The notes under the pieces: generated by a model
The model's database searches: none
Told to the model about the DNA's origin: nothing
What the model saw: only the letters and a program-made list of their open reading frames with translations
Shown here: positions 27,307 to 36,976 of the stretch, in pieces
How the letters are laid out: the number at the start of each line of letters is the position of its first letter
Numbering within the stretch: position 1 is the first letter of the stretch
Made by a program: the position numbers and the translations under genes
Assembly (NCBI RefSeq): GCF_001642085.1
Contig: NZ_CP014699.1
Span: 186,001 to 250,000 of the forward strand
From: Streptococcus pantholopis
Lineage (GTDB): Bacteria > Bacillota > Bacilli > Lactobacillales > Streptococcaceae
Direction: 5' to 3'
Length of the DNA: 64,000 bases

Positions 27307-27834
27307 TTGAGTATAGATGATTATCGTCCGACCTTTGCGGTTGGAGCAGTTTATGATCTAAAGGCTGAAGACCTGCTGCGTCAGGGGATTCATGCGATAT
27401 TGGTTGACTTAGATAATACGCTGATTGCCTGGAATAATCCGGATGGCACTCAAGAAGTGAGAGCCTGGCTGGATGAGATGACGATGGCGGACATTTCAGT
27501 TGTTGTGATTTCCAATAACAGCCATTCACGTGTTGAGCGTGCCGTGGCTCATTTTGGTGTGGATTTTGTCAGCAGGGCTATGAAGCCCTTTGCCCGCGGG
27601 ATTAACGCTGCTATTGAGCGTTACGGTTTTAACCGCGATGAGGTGGTGATGGTCGGCGATCAGCTGATGACAGATATCAGAGCCAGCCATCGGGCTGGTA
27701 TCCGATCTGTTTTGGTTAAACCTTTAGTCAGGACAGATGCCTGGAATACCCAATTTAACCGCTGGCGGGAACGGCGGGTTTGGGCCAAACTGGAAGAAAA
27801 ATACGGAAAGATTGAATACCAAAAAGGAATTTAA
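27307..27834 (+). CDS. yqeG: YqeG family HAD-IIIA phosphatase
   Basis: A 175-residue HAD phosphatase of subfamily IIIA with the catalytic motif LVDLDNTLIAW near the N-terminus, VVVISNN (motif II) and MVGDQLMTDIRASHRAG (motif IV). Its relative in B. subtilis forms part of the yqeG-yqeH ribosome-biogenesis cluster; the substrate is not established (phosphatidylglycerophosphate has been suggested for related enzymes). I favour the TTG at 27307 (MSIDDYRP) behind GGAGAG; a GTG at 27295 would add four residues. It ends directly at the yqeH start. Confidence 0.88.
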   Translation: MSIDDYRPTFAVGAVYDLKAEDLLRQGIHAILVDLDNTLIAWNNPDGTQEVRAWLDEMTMADISVVVISNNSHSRVERAVAHFGVDFVSRAMKPFARGINAAIERYGFNRDEVVMVGDQLMTDIRASHRAGIRSVLVKPLVRTDAWNTQFNRWRERRVWAKLEEKYGKIEYQKGI

Positions 27835-28953
27835 GTGGAAAAAATATTTTGCATAGGCTGCGGAGCTGAAATTCAAACAGAAGATAAAAACCGAGCGGGC
27901 TATACGCCAGCTGCAGCTTTGAAAAAAAGTCTTGAGACAGAGACTGTTTACTGTCAGCGCTGTTTTCGCTTACGCCATTATAATGAGATTGAAGATGTCA
28001 GCATATCAGATGATGATTTTCTGAAGCTTTTGCATGAGGTTGGTGACAGTAAAGCTTTAGTTGTTAATGTAGTGGATATTTTTGATTTTAATGGGTCAGT
28101 TATTCCGGGCCTGCAGCGCTTTGTCGCAGGCAATGATATTCTGCTGGTGGGCAACAAAAAAGATGTTCTGCCCAAGTCCGTCAAAGAAAGCAAGGTTCGC
28201 CACTGGCTGAGAGAACGTGCCTATGAAGAGGGCCTGCGTCCGCTTGATGTTATCCTGACTAGTGCACAGAAACATCAGTCGATTAAAGAGCTGATAGCTG
28301 CAATTGAGCGTCTGCGCCAGGGGCGTGATGTTTATGTTGTAGGTGTAACCAATGTTGGCAAGTCAACACTAATCAATGCTATTATCCAAGAGCTGACCGG
28401 TGAAAAGTCACTCATTACCACCAGTCGTTTTCCGGGGACAACCTTGGATAAAATTGAAATTCCTTTGGAAGATGGTTCTTATATTTTTGACAGCCCAGGC
28501 ATTGTTCACCGCCAGCAAATGGCGCACTATTTAACTGCTAAAAGTCTGAAATATGTCAGTCCGAAAAAGGAAATAAAACCTAAAACCTATCAGCTTCTTC
28601 CAAAACAGACCCTGTTTTTGGGCGGCTTAGCACGGTTTGATTTTATATCCGGTCCTAAGCAAGGGATGACGGCTTATTTTGACAATAATTTATCGCTCCA
28701 CAGGACGAAGCTGGCAGGAGCAGATGACTTTTATAAAAAACATTTGGGAGGTCTTCTGCAGCCCCCAGCAGCCCAAGAAGCAGAAAGCTTTCCGGAGCTG
28801 GTCCGTCACGAGTGGTCTGTCACGGATCGTCTGGATATTGTCTATTCTGGTTTGGGCTGGATTCGCGTGCAAGGCAGCGAGGGAACCCCTCTTCAGATTG
28901 CAGCCTGGGCTCCTAAAGGAGTTGCCGTATTGCTGCGTCAGGCCTTAATTTAA
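27835..28953 (+). CDS. yqeH: Circularly permuted ribosome-biogenesis GTPase YqeH
   Basis: YqeH is a GTPase needed for assembly of the 30S subunit. The 372-residue protein starts (GTG) with a zinc finger of the CxxC...CxxC type (Cys6, Cys9, Cys40, Cys43). The G motifs then follow in permuted order: GNKKD (G4), SAQKHQS (G5), GVTNVGKST (G1) and DSPG (G3). A C-terminal RNA-binding region follows. The GTG start directly follows the yqeG TAA, with AAAGGAA inside the yqeG 3' end as ribosome site. Confidence 0.95.
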   Translation: MEKIFCIGCGAEIQTEDKNRAGYTPAAALKKSLETETVYCQRCFRLRHYNEIEDVSISDDDFLKLLHEVGDSKALVVNVVDIFDFNGSVIPGLQRFVAGNDILLVGNKKDVLPKSVKESKVRHWLRERAYEEGLRPLDVILTSAQKHQSIKELIAAIERLRQGRDVYVVGVTNVGKSTLINAIIQELTGEKSLITTSRFPGTTLDKIEIPLEDGSYIFDSPGIVHRQQMAHYLTAKSLKYVSPKKEIKPKTYQLLPKQTLFLGGLARFDFISGPKQGMTAYFDNNLSLHRTKLAGADDFYKKHLGGLLQPPAAQEAESFPELVRHEWSVTDRLDIVYSGLGWIRVQGSEGTPLQIAAWAPKGVAVLLRQALI

Positions 28954-29049
28954 GGTGAATGCTGAGTGATATTGAAAGAAAGGAAGCAAAAATACAAATA
29001 AAAACAGCTATGCTCTTGTTTTTAGTCAGGAATTTTTGCGCAGGAAATA

Positions 29050-29358
29050 ATGTTAACAAGCAAACAGCGTGCTTTTCTTAAAGGACAGGCACAGCCAATG
29101 AAGGCCATCATTCAGATTGGGAAAAATGGCCTCAATAGTCATATCAAGACCAGTATCCGTCAGGCTTTAGATGCCAGAGAGCTAATCAAGGTCTCTCTTT
29201 TGCAGAATACAGATGAAGACCTTCATGAGGTTGCCGAAATTTTAGAAAATGAAATCGGCTGCGAGACTGTTCTGAAAATCGGTCGGACACTGATCTTATA
29301 TAAGGAATCGGCTAAGAAAGAGAACCGCAAATTATCCCCTAAAGTAAAAATGATTTGA
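29050..29358 (+). CDS. yhbY: YhbY family RNA-binding protein (CRM domain)
   Basis: A 102-residue protein made of a single CRM domain that binds pre-50S ribosomal particles in relatives. The signature LTSKQRAFLKGQAQPMKAI is at the N-terminus, followed by IGKNGLNSHI (the GxxG-like loop), KVSLLQNT and the end IGRTLILYKES. The position between yqeH and nadD is the standard Firmicute order. The ribosome site (CAGGAAA) is modest. Confidence 0.94.
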   Translation: MLTSKQRAFLKGQAQPMKAIIQIGKNGLNSHIKTSIRQALDARELIKVSLLQNTDEDLHEVAEILENEIGCETVLKIGRTLILYKESAKKENRKLSPKVKMI

Positions 29359-29724
29359 TTCTGTAAAGCGACAGCTTTTTAGACCGATATAAACAGTAAA
29401 GCTGTCTAAAGAAGCAGGCAGGGGGACTGACAGATAAGCGGGCTTTTGAACTGGGCAGTAGGTCGTCAAGCTGTAGGAATCTTGCTTTTATTGAATAGTC
29501 AATAATCGGAGGCTGGGATTTTTATCCCAGCCTTCTCTGCTGCCAAAGTTAAATCGGCAGTTCCGGTCCGATAGCAGCAGGCAGGCAGTTCTCCTATGTG
29601 GCAAAAATGAGAAGATTCTATGTTCCCATCAGGCTGGGACCTGCCTTTTTGTCCACTGGCCCAGCTTTTTCTTTCCCAGCTTTTGTGTTATAATGAAGGA
29701 CGACTACAGACGAGGAGACTGACT
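29359..29724 (+). promoter_or_regulatory. yhbY-nadD intergenic region: inverted repeats and nadD promoter
   Basis: These 366 bases contain no convincing gene. GACAGCTTT (29370-29378) and AAAGCTGTC (29398-29406) form a 9-bp inverted repeat without a T-run. GGCTGGG and CCCAGCC around 29512-29534 form a second hairpin. The nadD promoter is an extended -10 TGTTATAAT (29686-29694). The ribosome site GAGGAG lies at about 29711-29716. Confidence 0.5.
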
Positions 29725-30357
29725 ATGGCTTTAGAGCTATTAACTCCGTTCACGAAAGTTGAACTTGAAACTGAAGTAAAAGATAAGAACCGTAAACAAA
29801 TCGGTATTTTAGGCGGAAATTTCAACCCAGTTCACAATGCGCATTTGCTTATTGCTGATCAGGTCCGCCAGCGTCTGGGGCTGGATCAGGTTTTGCTCAT
29901 GCCGGAGTACCAACCGCCCCATGTTGACCGAAAAACAACGATTTCAGAAAAACACCGGCTGAAAATGCTGGAATTAGCCATTGAAGGTGTTGCAGGCTTA
30001 GCGATTGAAACGATTGAATTGGACCGTAAAGGCGTCAGCTACACTTACGATACCATGAAACTTTTAATAGAACAGCATCCTGAAGTGGATTATTATTTTA
30101 TTATCGGCGCTGACATGGTTGATTACCTGCCCAAGTGGTACAGAATTGCAGAACTGGTTCAAATGGTTCAGTTTGTCGGGATTCAGCGGCCCAAATATAA
30201 AGCAGGGACGTCTTATCCTCTCATTTGGGTAGATGTTCCGCTTATGGATATCTCTTCCAGTATGATTCGCGATTTTATTAAAAATGGCTGCCGGCCTAAT
30301 TATCTTTTACCTCAGTCTGTTCTTGACTATATTGAAGAAAAAGGACTTTACAGATGA
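29725..30357 (+). CDS. nadD: Nicotinate-nucleotide adenylyltransferase
   Basis: NadD joins nicotinate mononucleotide and ATP to deamido-NAD in NAD synthesis. The 210-residue protein shows the nucleotidyltransferase motif [12 protein letters not shown] (residues 34-45), a conserved [16 protein letters not shown] stretch and ISSSMIRDF near the C-terminus. I take ATG 29725 behind GAGGAG; the in-frame ATG at 29620 would add 35 residues and read through the promoter. Its stop overlaps yqeK by four bases. Confidence 0.95.
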   Translation: MALELLTPFTKVELETEVKDKNRKQIGILGGNFNPVHNAHLLIADQVRQRLGLDQVLLMPEYQPPHVDRKTTISEKHRLKMLELAIEGVAGLAIETIELDRKGVSYTYDTMKLLIEQHPEVDYYFIIGADMVDYLPKWYRIAELVQMVQFVGIQRPKYKAGTSYPLIWVDVPLMDISSSMIRDFIKNGCRPNYLLPQSVLDYIEEKGLYR

Positions 30358-30938
30358 CTTATGAGCACTATATCGGATTAGAGCGTTCGGAGCTTTTGCC
30401 AAAAATACAAGCGAAGATGAGTGCAAAACGTTTCCGCCATGTTCTCGGTGTCGAGCAGGCAGCGAGGTCTTTGGCTGAGCGTTATCATTATGACACAGAA
30501 AAAGCCGGACTGGCCGGCCTCCTTCATGATTATGCTAAGGAACTACCTGATGTCGATTTTTTAGCTCTTATTGACAGCTACCAATTAGACCCCGAGCTAA
30601 AAAAATGGGGGAATAATGTTTGGCATGGTATGGTTGGTATTTATAAAATTCAAGAAGACTTAGGCCTGAGAGATCAGGAAATCCTGCGCAGTATTGAAAT
30701 CCATACGGTAGGGGCAGCCCAAATGTCCCTTTTAGATAAAATCATTTATGTTGCCGATTATATTGAGCCTAACCGTACCCTGACCTTAACTGAGGAGGCG
30801 CGCAGGATAGCAGAGCAGTCACTGGATAAGGCGGTGGCTTTTGAGACTGTTCACACGGTTGCTCATCTCGCTCAGCGGGCGCAGCCGATTTATCCTCAAA
30901 CCATTGCAACCTACAATGCTTTTGTAAAGTACTTTTGA
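30354..30938 (+). CDS. yqeK: YqeK-type HD-domain hydrolase (diadenosine tetraphosphatase, symmetrical)
   Basis: A 194-residue HD-superfamily metal hydrolase. Metal ligands are visible in [19 protein letters not shown] and ADYIEPNRT. YqeK proteins were shown to cleave Ap4A symmetrically to ADP, using an iron centre. It overlaps nadD by ATGA, so the two are translated together, as in most Firmicutes. Confidence 0.92.
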   Translation: MTYEHYIGLERSELLPKIQAKMSAKRFRHVLGVEQAARSLAERYHYDTEKAGLAGLLHDYAKELPDVDFLALIDSYQLDPELKKWGNNVWHGMVGIYKIQEDLGLRDQEILRSIEIHTVGAAQMSLLDKIIYVADYIEPNRTLTLTEEARRIAEQSLDKAVAFETVHTVAHLAQRAQPIYPQTIATYNAFVKYF

Positions 30939-30971
30939 AGCGGAAATCCCAAACAGAGGAGAAATAAGAAT

Positions 30972-31325
30972 TTGAACGATAAAGAATTATTAAAACTGAT
31001 TGTTAAGGCAGCTGATGCCAAACGGGCTGAAGATATTGTTGTTTTGGATGTCAGCGGTCTGACCAGCGTGACCGATTATTTTGTGATTGCCAGTTCAGTC
31101 AATACTAGACAGCTGACAGCTGTCACAGACAATATTCGCGAAAAAATAAAAGAAGCCGGAGGAGATGCCAGCCGTGTGGAAGGCACAGGTGAGACAGGCT
31201 GGGTCCTCTTGGACTTTGGTGATGTTGTTGTCCATATCTTTTCAGAAGATGAACGGCAGCGCTATAATCTTGAAAAACTGTGGCATGAGGCGCCGCTCGT
31301 AGATACAGCAGAACTCTTAGCTTAA
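30972..31325 (+). CDS. rsfS: Ribosomal silencing factor RsfS
   Basis: RsfS binds protein L14 on the 50S subunit and prevents subunit joining under starvation. The 117-residue protein has the family core [20 protein letters not shown] and [32 protein letters not shown]. The start is the TTG at 30972, after GAGGAG about nine bases upstream. It belongs to the nadD-yqeK run. The following 540 bases contain no clear gene. Confidence 0.95.
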   Translation: MNDKELLKLIVKAADAKRAEDIVVLDVSGLTSVTDYFVIASSVNTRQLTAVTDNIREKIKEAGGDASRVEGTGETGWVLLDFGDVVVHIFSEDERQRYNLEKLWHEAPLVDTAELLA

Positions 31326-31532
31326 TATCGGATGGATCTTATGTTCCGGTGTTTTCGTTAATGGAAGGACAAAGTTTTAGCGGGGCGACTGCTGCCTATT
31401 TTTACTGCAGGGACTTCCCTATCTCTGGCGGCTCTTCCTGTTCTGGAGCCAGATTTTTTGTTGACTGGCCAGCAAGTTTTTGGGATATCGGTCAAGGCTG
31501 AACGAGTTTTTCTTTTATCATGACTGGTTTTT

Positions 31533-31610
31533 ATGTTGCAGAAATTTAAAGTATTTGCGATGGTATTGACCTTTTTGTTTTTATGCTGGCTCTTTATTAT
31601 ATTTTATTAG
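31533..31610 (+). other. Possible 25-residue hydrophobic peptide ORF
   Basis: An ATG-to-TAG frame encodes a basic N-terminus (MLQKFKVF) followed by a hydrophobic stretch ending in WLFIIFY, like a single-pass membrane microprotein. It lacks a good ribosome site and lies in a degenerate-looking 540-base gap, so it may be chance. Confidence 0.15.
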
Positions 31611-31680
31611 ATTCTGGCGTCAAAGTTGGTTGCTGATAGCTTGCCGGCCTGCTTCTGATTATGACATCAGAAAGATAGAT

Positions 31681-31846
31681 GAGGCTGGAACCAAAGTCCT
31701 GCCTCATTTCACTTTTTTAGACATATGCGTTTGACGCAGCCGCTAATGGAAGTTCTTATCCCTTGTTAAAAGGGATAGCGGCCAACTGAACAAAATAAAA
31801 AACGTCATTTTATGACGATTTACCAATTTTTATCCCACTCTCTAGG
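31681..31846 (-). repeat. Second repeat family, copy 1 (minus orientation)
   Basis: Read on the minus strand this begins GAGAGTGGGATAAAAATTGG, has a small hairpin CGTCA-TAAAA-TGACG, a middle part with CCCTTTTAACAAGGG, then GCATATGTCTAAAAAAGTG and a closing GAGGCAGG...CCAGCCTC. The last part matches 63057-63105, and the first and last parts match 63904-64000. It lies between rsfS and yqeM, ending about 18 bases before yqeM. Confidence 0.75.
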
Positions 31847-31864
31847 TGACATTAAGGAGAAAAG

Positions 31865-32605
31865 ATGGCAGCTTATGAAATGTTTGCTAAGGTCTATGAT
31901 AGTATCATGGATCAAACACTGTATGATAAATGGACAGACTTCTCGCTCCGCCATTTGCCCAAAACGGCAGAGCGCAGAAAGTTATTAGAACTGGCCTGCG
32001 GGACAGGCATTCAGTCACTGCGTTTTGCAGAAGCCGGTTTTGATGTGACCGGCCTAGATTTGAGCGCCGAAATGCTCAAAGTTGCTGAAAAACGCGCTGC
32101 AGCTGCAAAAGCAGATCTTGTCTTCAAACAAGGAGATATGCTGGATTTATCCCAGCTAGGGAAGTATGATTTTGTAACCTGCTATGCCGATTCTATCTGC
32201 TATATGCAGGATGAGGCAGAGGTGGGAGATGTTTTCAGTGAGGTTTACAAGGTGCTTTGTGAGGACGGTGTTTTTATATTTGATGTGCATTCGACCTATC
32301 AGACTGATAAGCATTATCCGGGTTTTTCCTATCATGAAAATGCAGACGATTTTGCTATGGTCTGGGATACTTATGCCGATCAAGCTCCGCATTCTATTGT
32401 CCATGAGCTGACTTTTTTTATGCAGGACAGCGATGGACGCTTTACGCGCTATGACGAAGTTCATGAGGAGCGCACCTACGATATCCTGACCTACGATATT
32501 TTATTAGAGCAGGCTGGTTTCCGCTCTTTCCGCCTTTACGCTGATTTCAAAGACCAAAAACCAAAAGCAGACAGTCTGCGCTGGTTTTTTGTAGCAAAGA
32601 AATAA
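31865..32605 (+). CDS. yqeM: Class I SAM-dependent methyltransferase, YqeM-like
   Basis: A 246-residue Rossmann-type methyltransferase with the SAM-binding LELACGTGIQSL (motif I), VTGLDLSAEML (motif II) and YDFVTCYADSICYM (motif IV). It starts with the typical YEMFAKVYDSIMDQTLYDKW. The methylated substrate is unknown. The gene sits in its normal place between rsfS and tmcAL. ATTAAGGAG provides the ribosome site. Confidence 0.9.
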   Translation: MAAYEMFAKVYDSIMDQTLYDKWTDFSLRHLPKTAERRKLLELACGTGIQSLRFAEAGFDVTGLDLSAEMLKVAEKRAAAAKADLVFKQGDMLDLSQLGKYDFVTCYADSICYMQDEAEVGDVFSEVYKVLCEDGVFIFDVHSTYQTDKHYPGFSYHENADDFAMVWDTYADQAPHSIVHELTFFMQDSDGRFTRYDEVHEERTYDILTYDILLEQAGFRSFRLYADFKDQKPKADSLRWFFVAKK

Positions 32606-32724
32606 GACTGCTTGCTTGAGGAGGCTGTTTGAAGCTGACAGTTTATCCTTGGTTTTGCACTTACTGGTAATCTGCCTTAACCTTTTGTTTAGCTGTAGAT
32701 TATCAGCAGTCCAAAGGAGTTTGT

Positions 32725-33813
32725 ATGACAGTGACAGGTATTATCGCAGAATTTAATCCTTTTCATAACGGTCACCGCTACCTGCTTTCGCAGGCAGACG
32801 GCATCAAAATCATTGCTATGTCAGGGAACTTTGTTCAGCGCGGAGAACCGGCGCTCATTGATAAATGGACAAGAGCGCAGCTGGCACTTGAAAATGGGGC
32901 AGACCTTGTGGTTGAGCTCCCTTTTCTTGTTGCAGTTCAGTCTGCTGATTATTTTGCAGAGGGTGCCGTATCCATCCTGAAGCGGCTAGGCGTAGACACC
33001 TTGACTTTCGGAACAGAAGAACCGCTTGATTATCAAAAACTCTCGGCACTTTACGGTAAGCATAAGGCGGAGATGGAGACCTTTCTCGCAGAGCTTCCTG
33101 AGGAACTCAGCTATCCCCAAAAAACTCAGAAAATGTGGGAGCGTTTTGCGGGCATAGCTTTTTCAGGCAGCACTCCCAACCATATTTTGGGTTTATCCTA
33201 TGCAAAGGCCAGTGCGGGAAAAGAGTTATGTTTACAGCCTATTAAGCGTTTGGGAGCCGGTTTTCACTCAAAGGATAAGGATCAGACAATTGCTTCTGCA
33301 ACAGCTATTCGCAGCCACATTGCAGACAGTAATTTTATCACTCAGTCGGTGCCAAATCCAGCCCTCCTTTTGTCAGCTCCACAGGTGACTTGGGACGATT
33401 ATTTCAGCTTGCTGAAATATCAGATTTTGACCAACTCCAGCCTGCCCTCTGTTTTTCAGCTTAATGAAGAGTTAGCCAGCCGTATCCGCACAGCTGTTCG
33501 GACTGCAGAGACAGCAGAAGAGCTGGTTGAAAAAGTTGCGACCAAACGCTATACTAAGGCGCGTGTACGAAGGATTCTCACTTATATTCTTGTCAATGCA
33601 CGCGACAGTAATCTGCCGCAGGCCGTTCATGTTCTGGGCTTTACTGCAAAAGGCAGGGCTCACCTCAAAGCTGTTAAAAGCTCTGTCCGACTGATTACAC
33701 GAATCGGAAGCCAGCCTTGGGATCAAATGACCCAGCAGGCTGACACTGTCTACCAACTGGGAAAGGCCAGCATTGCTGAGCAGACTTGGGGACGTGTGCC
33801 GCTTAAGATTTGA
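32725..33813 (+). CDS. tmcAL: tRNA(Met) cytidine acetate ligase TmcAL (formerly YlbM)
   Basis: TmcAL acetylates the wobble C34 of elongator tRNA(Met) using acetate and ATP. The 362-residue protein starts with the nucleotidyltransferase-like [16 protein letters not shown] and [17 protein letters not shown] and carries [19 protein letters not shown]. The C-terminal helical part contains [11 protein letters not shown]. It has AAAGGAG before ATG. This matches the conserved streptococcal string ending in ylbM. Confidence 0.93.
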   Translation: MTVTGIIAEFNPFHNGHRYLLSQADGIKIIAMSGNFVQRGEPALIDKWTRAQLALENGADLVVELPFLVAVQSADYFAEGAVSILKRLGVDTLTFGTEEPLDYQKLSALYGKHKAEMETFLAELPEELSYPQKTQKMWERFAGIAFSGSTPNHILGLSYAKASAGKELCLQPIKRLGAGFHSKDKDQTIASATAIRSHIADSNFITQSVPNPALLLSAPQVTWDDYFSLLKYQILTNSSLPSVFQLNEELASRIRTAVRTAETAEELVEKVATKRYTKARVRRILTYILVNARDSNLPQAVHVLGFTAKGRAHLKAVKSSVRLITRIGSQPWDQMTQQADTVYQLGKASIAEQTWGRVPLKI

Positions 33814-33933
33814 GATGTTTTAAAAACAGCAGATGACAAAAGGTTCATTAAATTCCTCAGACACCAAAAATCTGCATCAATAAAAAGACCATGTTATAAT
33901 AAACCTATCAAATAAATGACAATGGGGGGAATG

Positions 33934-34785
33934 ATGACAACAATTGCAATTACAGGAGTAACAGGACAGTTAGGCGGTTTTGTTGCCCGCCGGATTTCTG
34001 AGGCCGGTTTGCCGGCCCGTCATCTAGCACGGCGCCCTGAAAGGGCTCCTAAACTGGCTGGAGCCAGTCTTTTTAAAGCTAGCTATGAACATTCACAGGA
34101 GGCCGTAGCCGCATTATCCGGAGTTGATGTTCTCTTTATGGTATCTGCTAGAGAACATCCGGAACGTCTACGGCAGCATAAAGAGTTTATAGCAGCTGCT
34201 CGAGAGGCGGGAGTCAGACATATCGTCTATACTTCCTTTTATAATGCCAGCCCGGATTCGACCTTTACTTTGGCGCGTGATCATGCTGCGACTGAAAAAT
34301 ATATCAAGCAGCAAGGACTGACCTATACCTTTTTGAGAGATAATTTTTATTTGGATTTCTTTGTAGATTTGGCAAAGGAATACGGAGAAATCAAGGGGCC
34401 GGCTGGTCAAGGGACAGTATCCGCTGTTTTACGAAGCGATGTTGCTGAAGTAGCTGCAGCGGTTTTGAAAAATCCGCAAAAATGGGAAAATCAAATCTTA
34501 GACATGACCGGACCGGAAGATTTGAGTCTGGCTGCTATTGCCCAACAGTGCAGTCACGTGCTGGGAAAGCAAGTCGTTTACACAGAAGAAACGGTTTCGG
34601 ATGCTTATGCCTCCCGCAAAGCTTGGCCGGCTCAGCAGTGGGAATATGATTCGTGGGTATCAACCTACACCGCTATCGCAGCAGGGGAGCAGTCCGGCCT
34701 TTCTAAAGACATCGAACATGTTCTGGGCAGACGACCAACCAGTTTGAAAGAGTATTTGCAGACACTTGCTGCTGAGAATCAGTGA
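33934..34785 (+). CDS. NAD(P)-binding NmrA/QorB-like oxidoreductase
   Basis: A 283-residue atypical short-chain dehydrogenase. It begins with the glycine-rich dinucleotide motif TIAITGVTGQLGG and has RHLARRPERAPKL (the arginines fit NADPH), FMVSAREHPERL, HIVYTSFYNASP and the C-terminal GRRPTSLKEYLQ, like E. coli QorB quinone reductase and NmrA-type proteins. Several ATGs compete (33916, 33931, 33934); GGGGGGA at 33924-33930 favours 33934. An extended -10 TGTTATAAT precedes it by about 35 bases. The substrate is unknown. Confidence 0.82.
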   Translation: MTTIAITGVTGQLGGFVARRISEAGLPARHLARRPERAPKLAGASLFKASYEHSQEAVAALSGVDVLFMVSAREHPERLRQHKEFIAAAREAGVRHIVYTSFYNASPDSTFTLARDHAATEKYIKQQGLTYTFLRDNFYLDFFVDLAKEYGEIKGPAGQGTVSAVLRSDVAEVAAAVLKNPQKWENQILDMTGPEDLSLAAIAQQCSHVLGKQVVYTEETVSDAYASRKAWPAQQWEYDSWVSTYTAIAAGEQSGLSKDIEHVLGRRPTSLKEYLQTLAAENQ

Positions 34786-34850
34786 TATGTAAATGACAAT
34801 TTAAAATCAGCTTGTAATAAGTGTTGAAAAAACGAGGGGAGGGAACATTT

Positions 34851-35405
34851 ATGCCTGACTTTCGCTATCGCTACCGCAAAACAGCTATGATTTGGCAAGC
34901 TGTTATCGGTTTCTTCTTTTTAGGCTTTGTTCTATTTTGGCTGAGAGCAGCTCCTTTTATCTTAGACAGTATGACGACTATTCCTGGGCGTTCTGACAGT
35001 TCTCTTTTTGCTACCGTCGGGCTTAATATCTTTGTCCTTATGACTATGATTGCCGCCGGTTTATGTCTCGTTATTTCGGCTTTGCTTAAGCTGTTTATTC
35101 CCATAAAGGTGATTTCCGGAGACGAACAAGGGCTTACTGTCAGAGGCCCTTGGCTGAGGAGCTATCATCTGTCATGGGGTGAGATTGATTATTTGAGATA
35201 TGAGCAGCGTCTGATCTATCATCGTCCATCAAAAAAGCTGCGTACGAATTTTGAAACCTCTACGAGTGAGATTCTTCTGATTAAACCTTTGCAGGGGAAA
35301 ACGGTTCAAGTTAATATCACTCATCTGGATGGCCGTATTGATGACATTGTCGCTGACATTCGATCTTATCTTCCAAATGTCAAAATAATCGGTTTAGAGA
35401 TTTAA
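34851..35405 (+). CDS. Conserved membrane protein with two TM segments and a PH-like tail
   Basis: A 184-residue protein that I do not recognise by name. It has two hydrophobic segments (about residues 12-35 and 55-85) and then a soluble beta-rich C-terminal part with VISGDEQGLTVRGPW, SWGEIDYLRYE and EILLIKPLQGKTVQVNI. This pattern is like the bacterial PH-domain membrane proteins that follow two N-terminal helices. I take ATG 34851 behind GAGGGGAGGGA. It lies between the QorB-like gene and yebC on the same strand. Confidence 0.6.
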   Translation: MPDFRYRYRKTAMIWQAVIGFFFLGFVLFWLRAAPFILDSMTTIPGRSDSSLFATVGLNIFVLMTMIAAGLCLVISALLKLFIPIKVISGDEQGLTVRGPWLRSYHLSWGEIDYLRYEQRLIYHRPSKKLRTNFETSTSEILLIKPLQGKTVQVNITHLDGRIDDIVADIRSYLPNVKIIGLEI

Positions 35406-35433
35406 TCAGCGGTTTTACTAACCTCTTTCAAAG

Positions 35434-35458
35434 TGTTATAATACTAGCAGACTAGTAT
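35434..35458 (+). promoter_or_regulatory. yebC promoter with a perfect palindrome on the transcription start
   Basis: An extended -10 TGTTATAAT (35434-35442) runs into ATACTAG (35441-35447), CAGA, CTAGTAT (35452-35458), a perfect 7-bp inverted repeat covering the start site. It looks like an operator; the protein that binds it is unknown. Confidence 0.55.
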
Positions 35459-35486
35459 ACTTAAATTAAATAAAGGAGAATAACCA

Positions 35487-36209
35487 GTGGGACGTAAATG
35501 GGCTAATATTGTTGCCAAAAAAACAGCTAAAGACGGAGCTAACTCAAAAATTTATGCTAAATTCGGTGTTGAAATTTATGTAGCGGCTAAGCAAGGCGAG
35601 CCGGATCCAGAATCGAATTCGGCCCTTAAATTTGTACTGGAACGTGCTAAGCAGGCACAGGTTCCCAAACATGTCATCGATAAAGCAATCGATAAAGCAA
35701 AGGGCAATACCGATGAAACCTTTGTTGAAGGGCGTTATGAAGGGTTTGGTCCTAATGGGTCCATGATTATTGTGGACACACTGACTTCAAATGTCAATCG
35801 AACTGCTGCCAATGTCCGCAGTGCATATGGCAAAAACGGTGGGAATATGGGTGCTGCCGGTTCAGTATCTTATCTGTTTGACAACAAAGGGGTCATTGTT
35901 TTTGCTGGTCAAGATGCAGACAGCATTTTTGAACTGCTTTTGGAAGAAGATGTTGATGTTGATGATGTTGAAGCTGAGGAAGGGACTATTACGGTCTACA
36001 CAGCTCCTTCAGATTTGCATAAAGCAATCGAAGTCCTGCGAGCTAATGGTGTTGAAGACTTTCAAGTCACTGAGCTGGAAATGATTCCTCAGTCAGAAGT
36101 TGAGCTGACAGGTGAAGACCTTGCAACTTTTACAAAATTAATCGATGCGCTTGAAGCGGACGATGATGTCCAAAAGGTTTATCACAATGTCGCCGACTTC
36201 GAAGCCTAA
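35487..36209 (+). CDS. yebC: YebC/PmpR-family protein (TACO1-like)
   Basis: A 240-residue protein of the YebC family, first described as a DNA-binding regulator and more recently linked to relief of ribosome stalling. The signature [20 protein letters not shown] opens the protein, followed by [21 protein letters not shown] and the acidic [12 protein letters not shown]. It is the streptococcal YebC_II-like form, beginning with GRKW. The start is GTG 35487 with AAAGGAG. A strong terminator follows. Confidence 0.93.
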   Translation: MGRKWANIVAKKTAKDGANSKIYAKFGVEIYVAAKQGEPDPESNSALKFVLERAKQAQVPKHVIDKAIDKAKGNTDETFVEGRYEGFGPNGSMIIVDTLTSNVNRTAANVRSAYGKNGGNMGAAGSVSYLFDNKGVIVFAGQDADSIFELLLEEDVDVDDVEAEEGTITVYTAPSDLHKAIEVLRANGVEDFQVTELEMIPQSEVELTGEDLATFTKLIDALEADDDVQKVYHNVADFEA

Positions 36210-36237
36210 TACAGGCTCTTATCTGCAAAAAAAGATG

Positions 36238-36276
36238 CTGCCGTTTCGGCTGTTAACCGAAACGGCAGGTCTTTTT
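36238..36276 (+). terminator. Terminator after yebC
   Basis: CTGCCGTTTCGG (36238-36249) pairs perfectly with CCGAAACGGCAG (36257-36268), followed by TCTTTTT. Confidence 0.93.
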
Positions 36277-36280
36277 CATT

Positions 36281-36699
36281 AAGACACAAAGCCCGTTTAA
36301 AACACAAAAGGAAAATGACGGTAAGTCCGAAATCTTTGATTTCGCAGACGCGCCCCTGCCAGAACGACTAGAAGGGTGCTGTCGACCGCTAGGACGATAA
36401 AGCCTTCAGACGTTTACGGCTGACGGTAAGTCCGAAATCTCTGATTTCGCAGACGCACCCCTGCCAGAACGACTAGAAGGGTGCTGTCGACCGCTAGGAC
36501 GATAAAGCCTTCAGACGTTTACGGCTGACGGTAAGTCCGAAATCTTTGATTTCGCAGACGCCTCTCTGCCAGAACGACTAGAAGGGTGCGGTCGACCGCT
36601 AGGACGACAAAGCCTTCAGACGTTTACGGCTGCCTAACTGTGAAATCAGTTCTATATTTGATCATGCTTTTTCCCGCAGCGTTTAGGGCGTGTTCAATT
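36281..36699 (-). repeat. Modular repeat array F (minus orientation), one unit with three tandem long cores
   Basis: A single unit with a right end AAGACACAAA (36281-36290) and left end GGGCGTGTTCAATT (36686-36699). Its arms are of the AAC(A/G)C/GGAAAA class. Between the arms the long core is repeated three times in tandem with a 105-bp period (starting 36317, 36422 and 36527). The first two copies share GGTGCTGTCGACCGC where the third has GGTGCGGTCGACCGC. The unit begins five bases after the yebC terminator. Confidence 0.92.
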
Positions 36700-36709
36700 C
36701 ATTAGAAAA

Positions 36710-36735
36710 CTGTTTTTAAACAAACAGCGTTTTTT
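36710..36735 (+). terminator. Hairpin with T-run downstream of array F
   Basis: CTGTTT (36710-36715) and AAACAG (36722-36727) pair, followed by CGTTTTTT. It may end transcripts passing through the array. From 36736 to 36960 I see no gene or other clear signal. Confidence 0.5.
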
Positions 36736-36976
36736 AGCTGAGAGATCTGACTGTGAACAGATTTTGTCCGATTTCTCATTAAGCTTTCATCTGTAGCCAA
36801 TATCATGCTTTGGCAGAAAAGCATTTTCCGTTCCCCCTGTCAGCTGCGGCTGTCTCGATAGTTTGTTTCTATAGCTGTGATAAAAAATATATATTAGCCA
36901 TTCCGGCAGATTTAGGATAAACTAATTTTATTAAAAACAGCTAATTTTTTTAGCAAATGAAAAGGAGGGAAGGCTA

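Noticed and set aside
29512..29534. GGCTGGG/CCCAGCC hairpin as a T-box or terminator
   Set aside because: No T-box core sequence and no T-run follow it.
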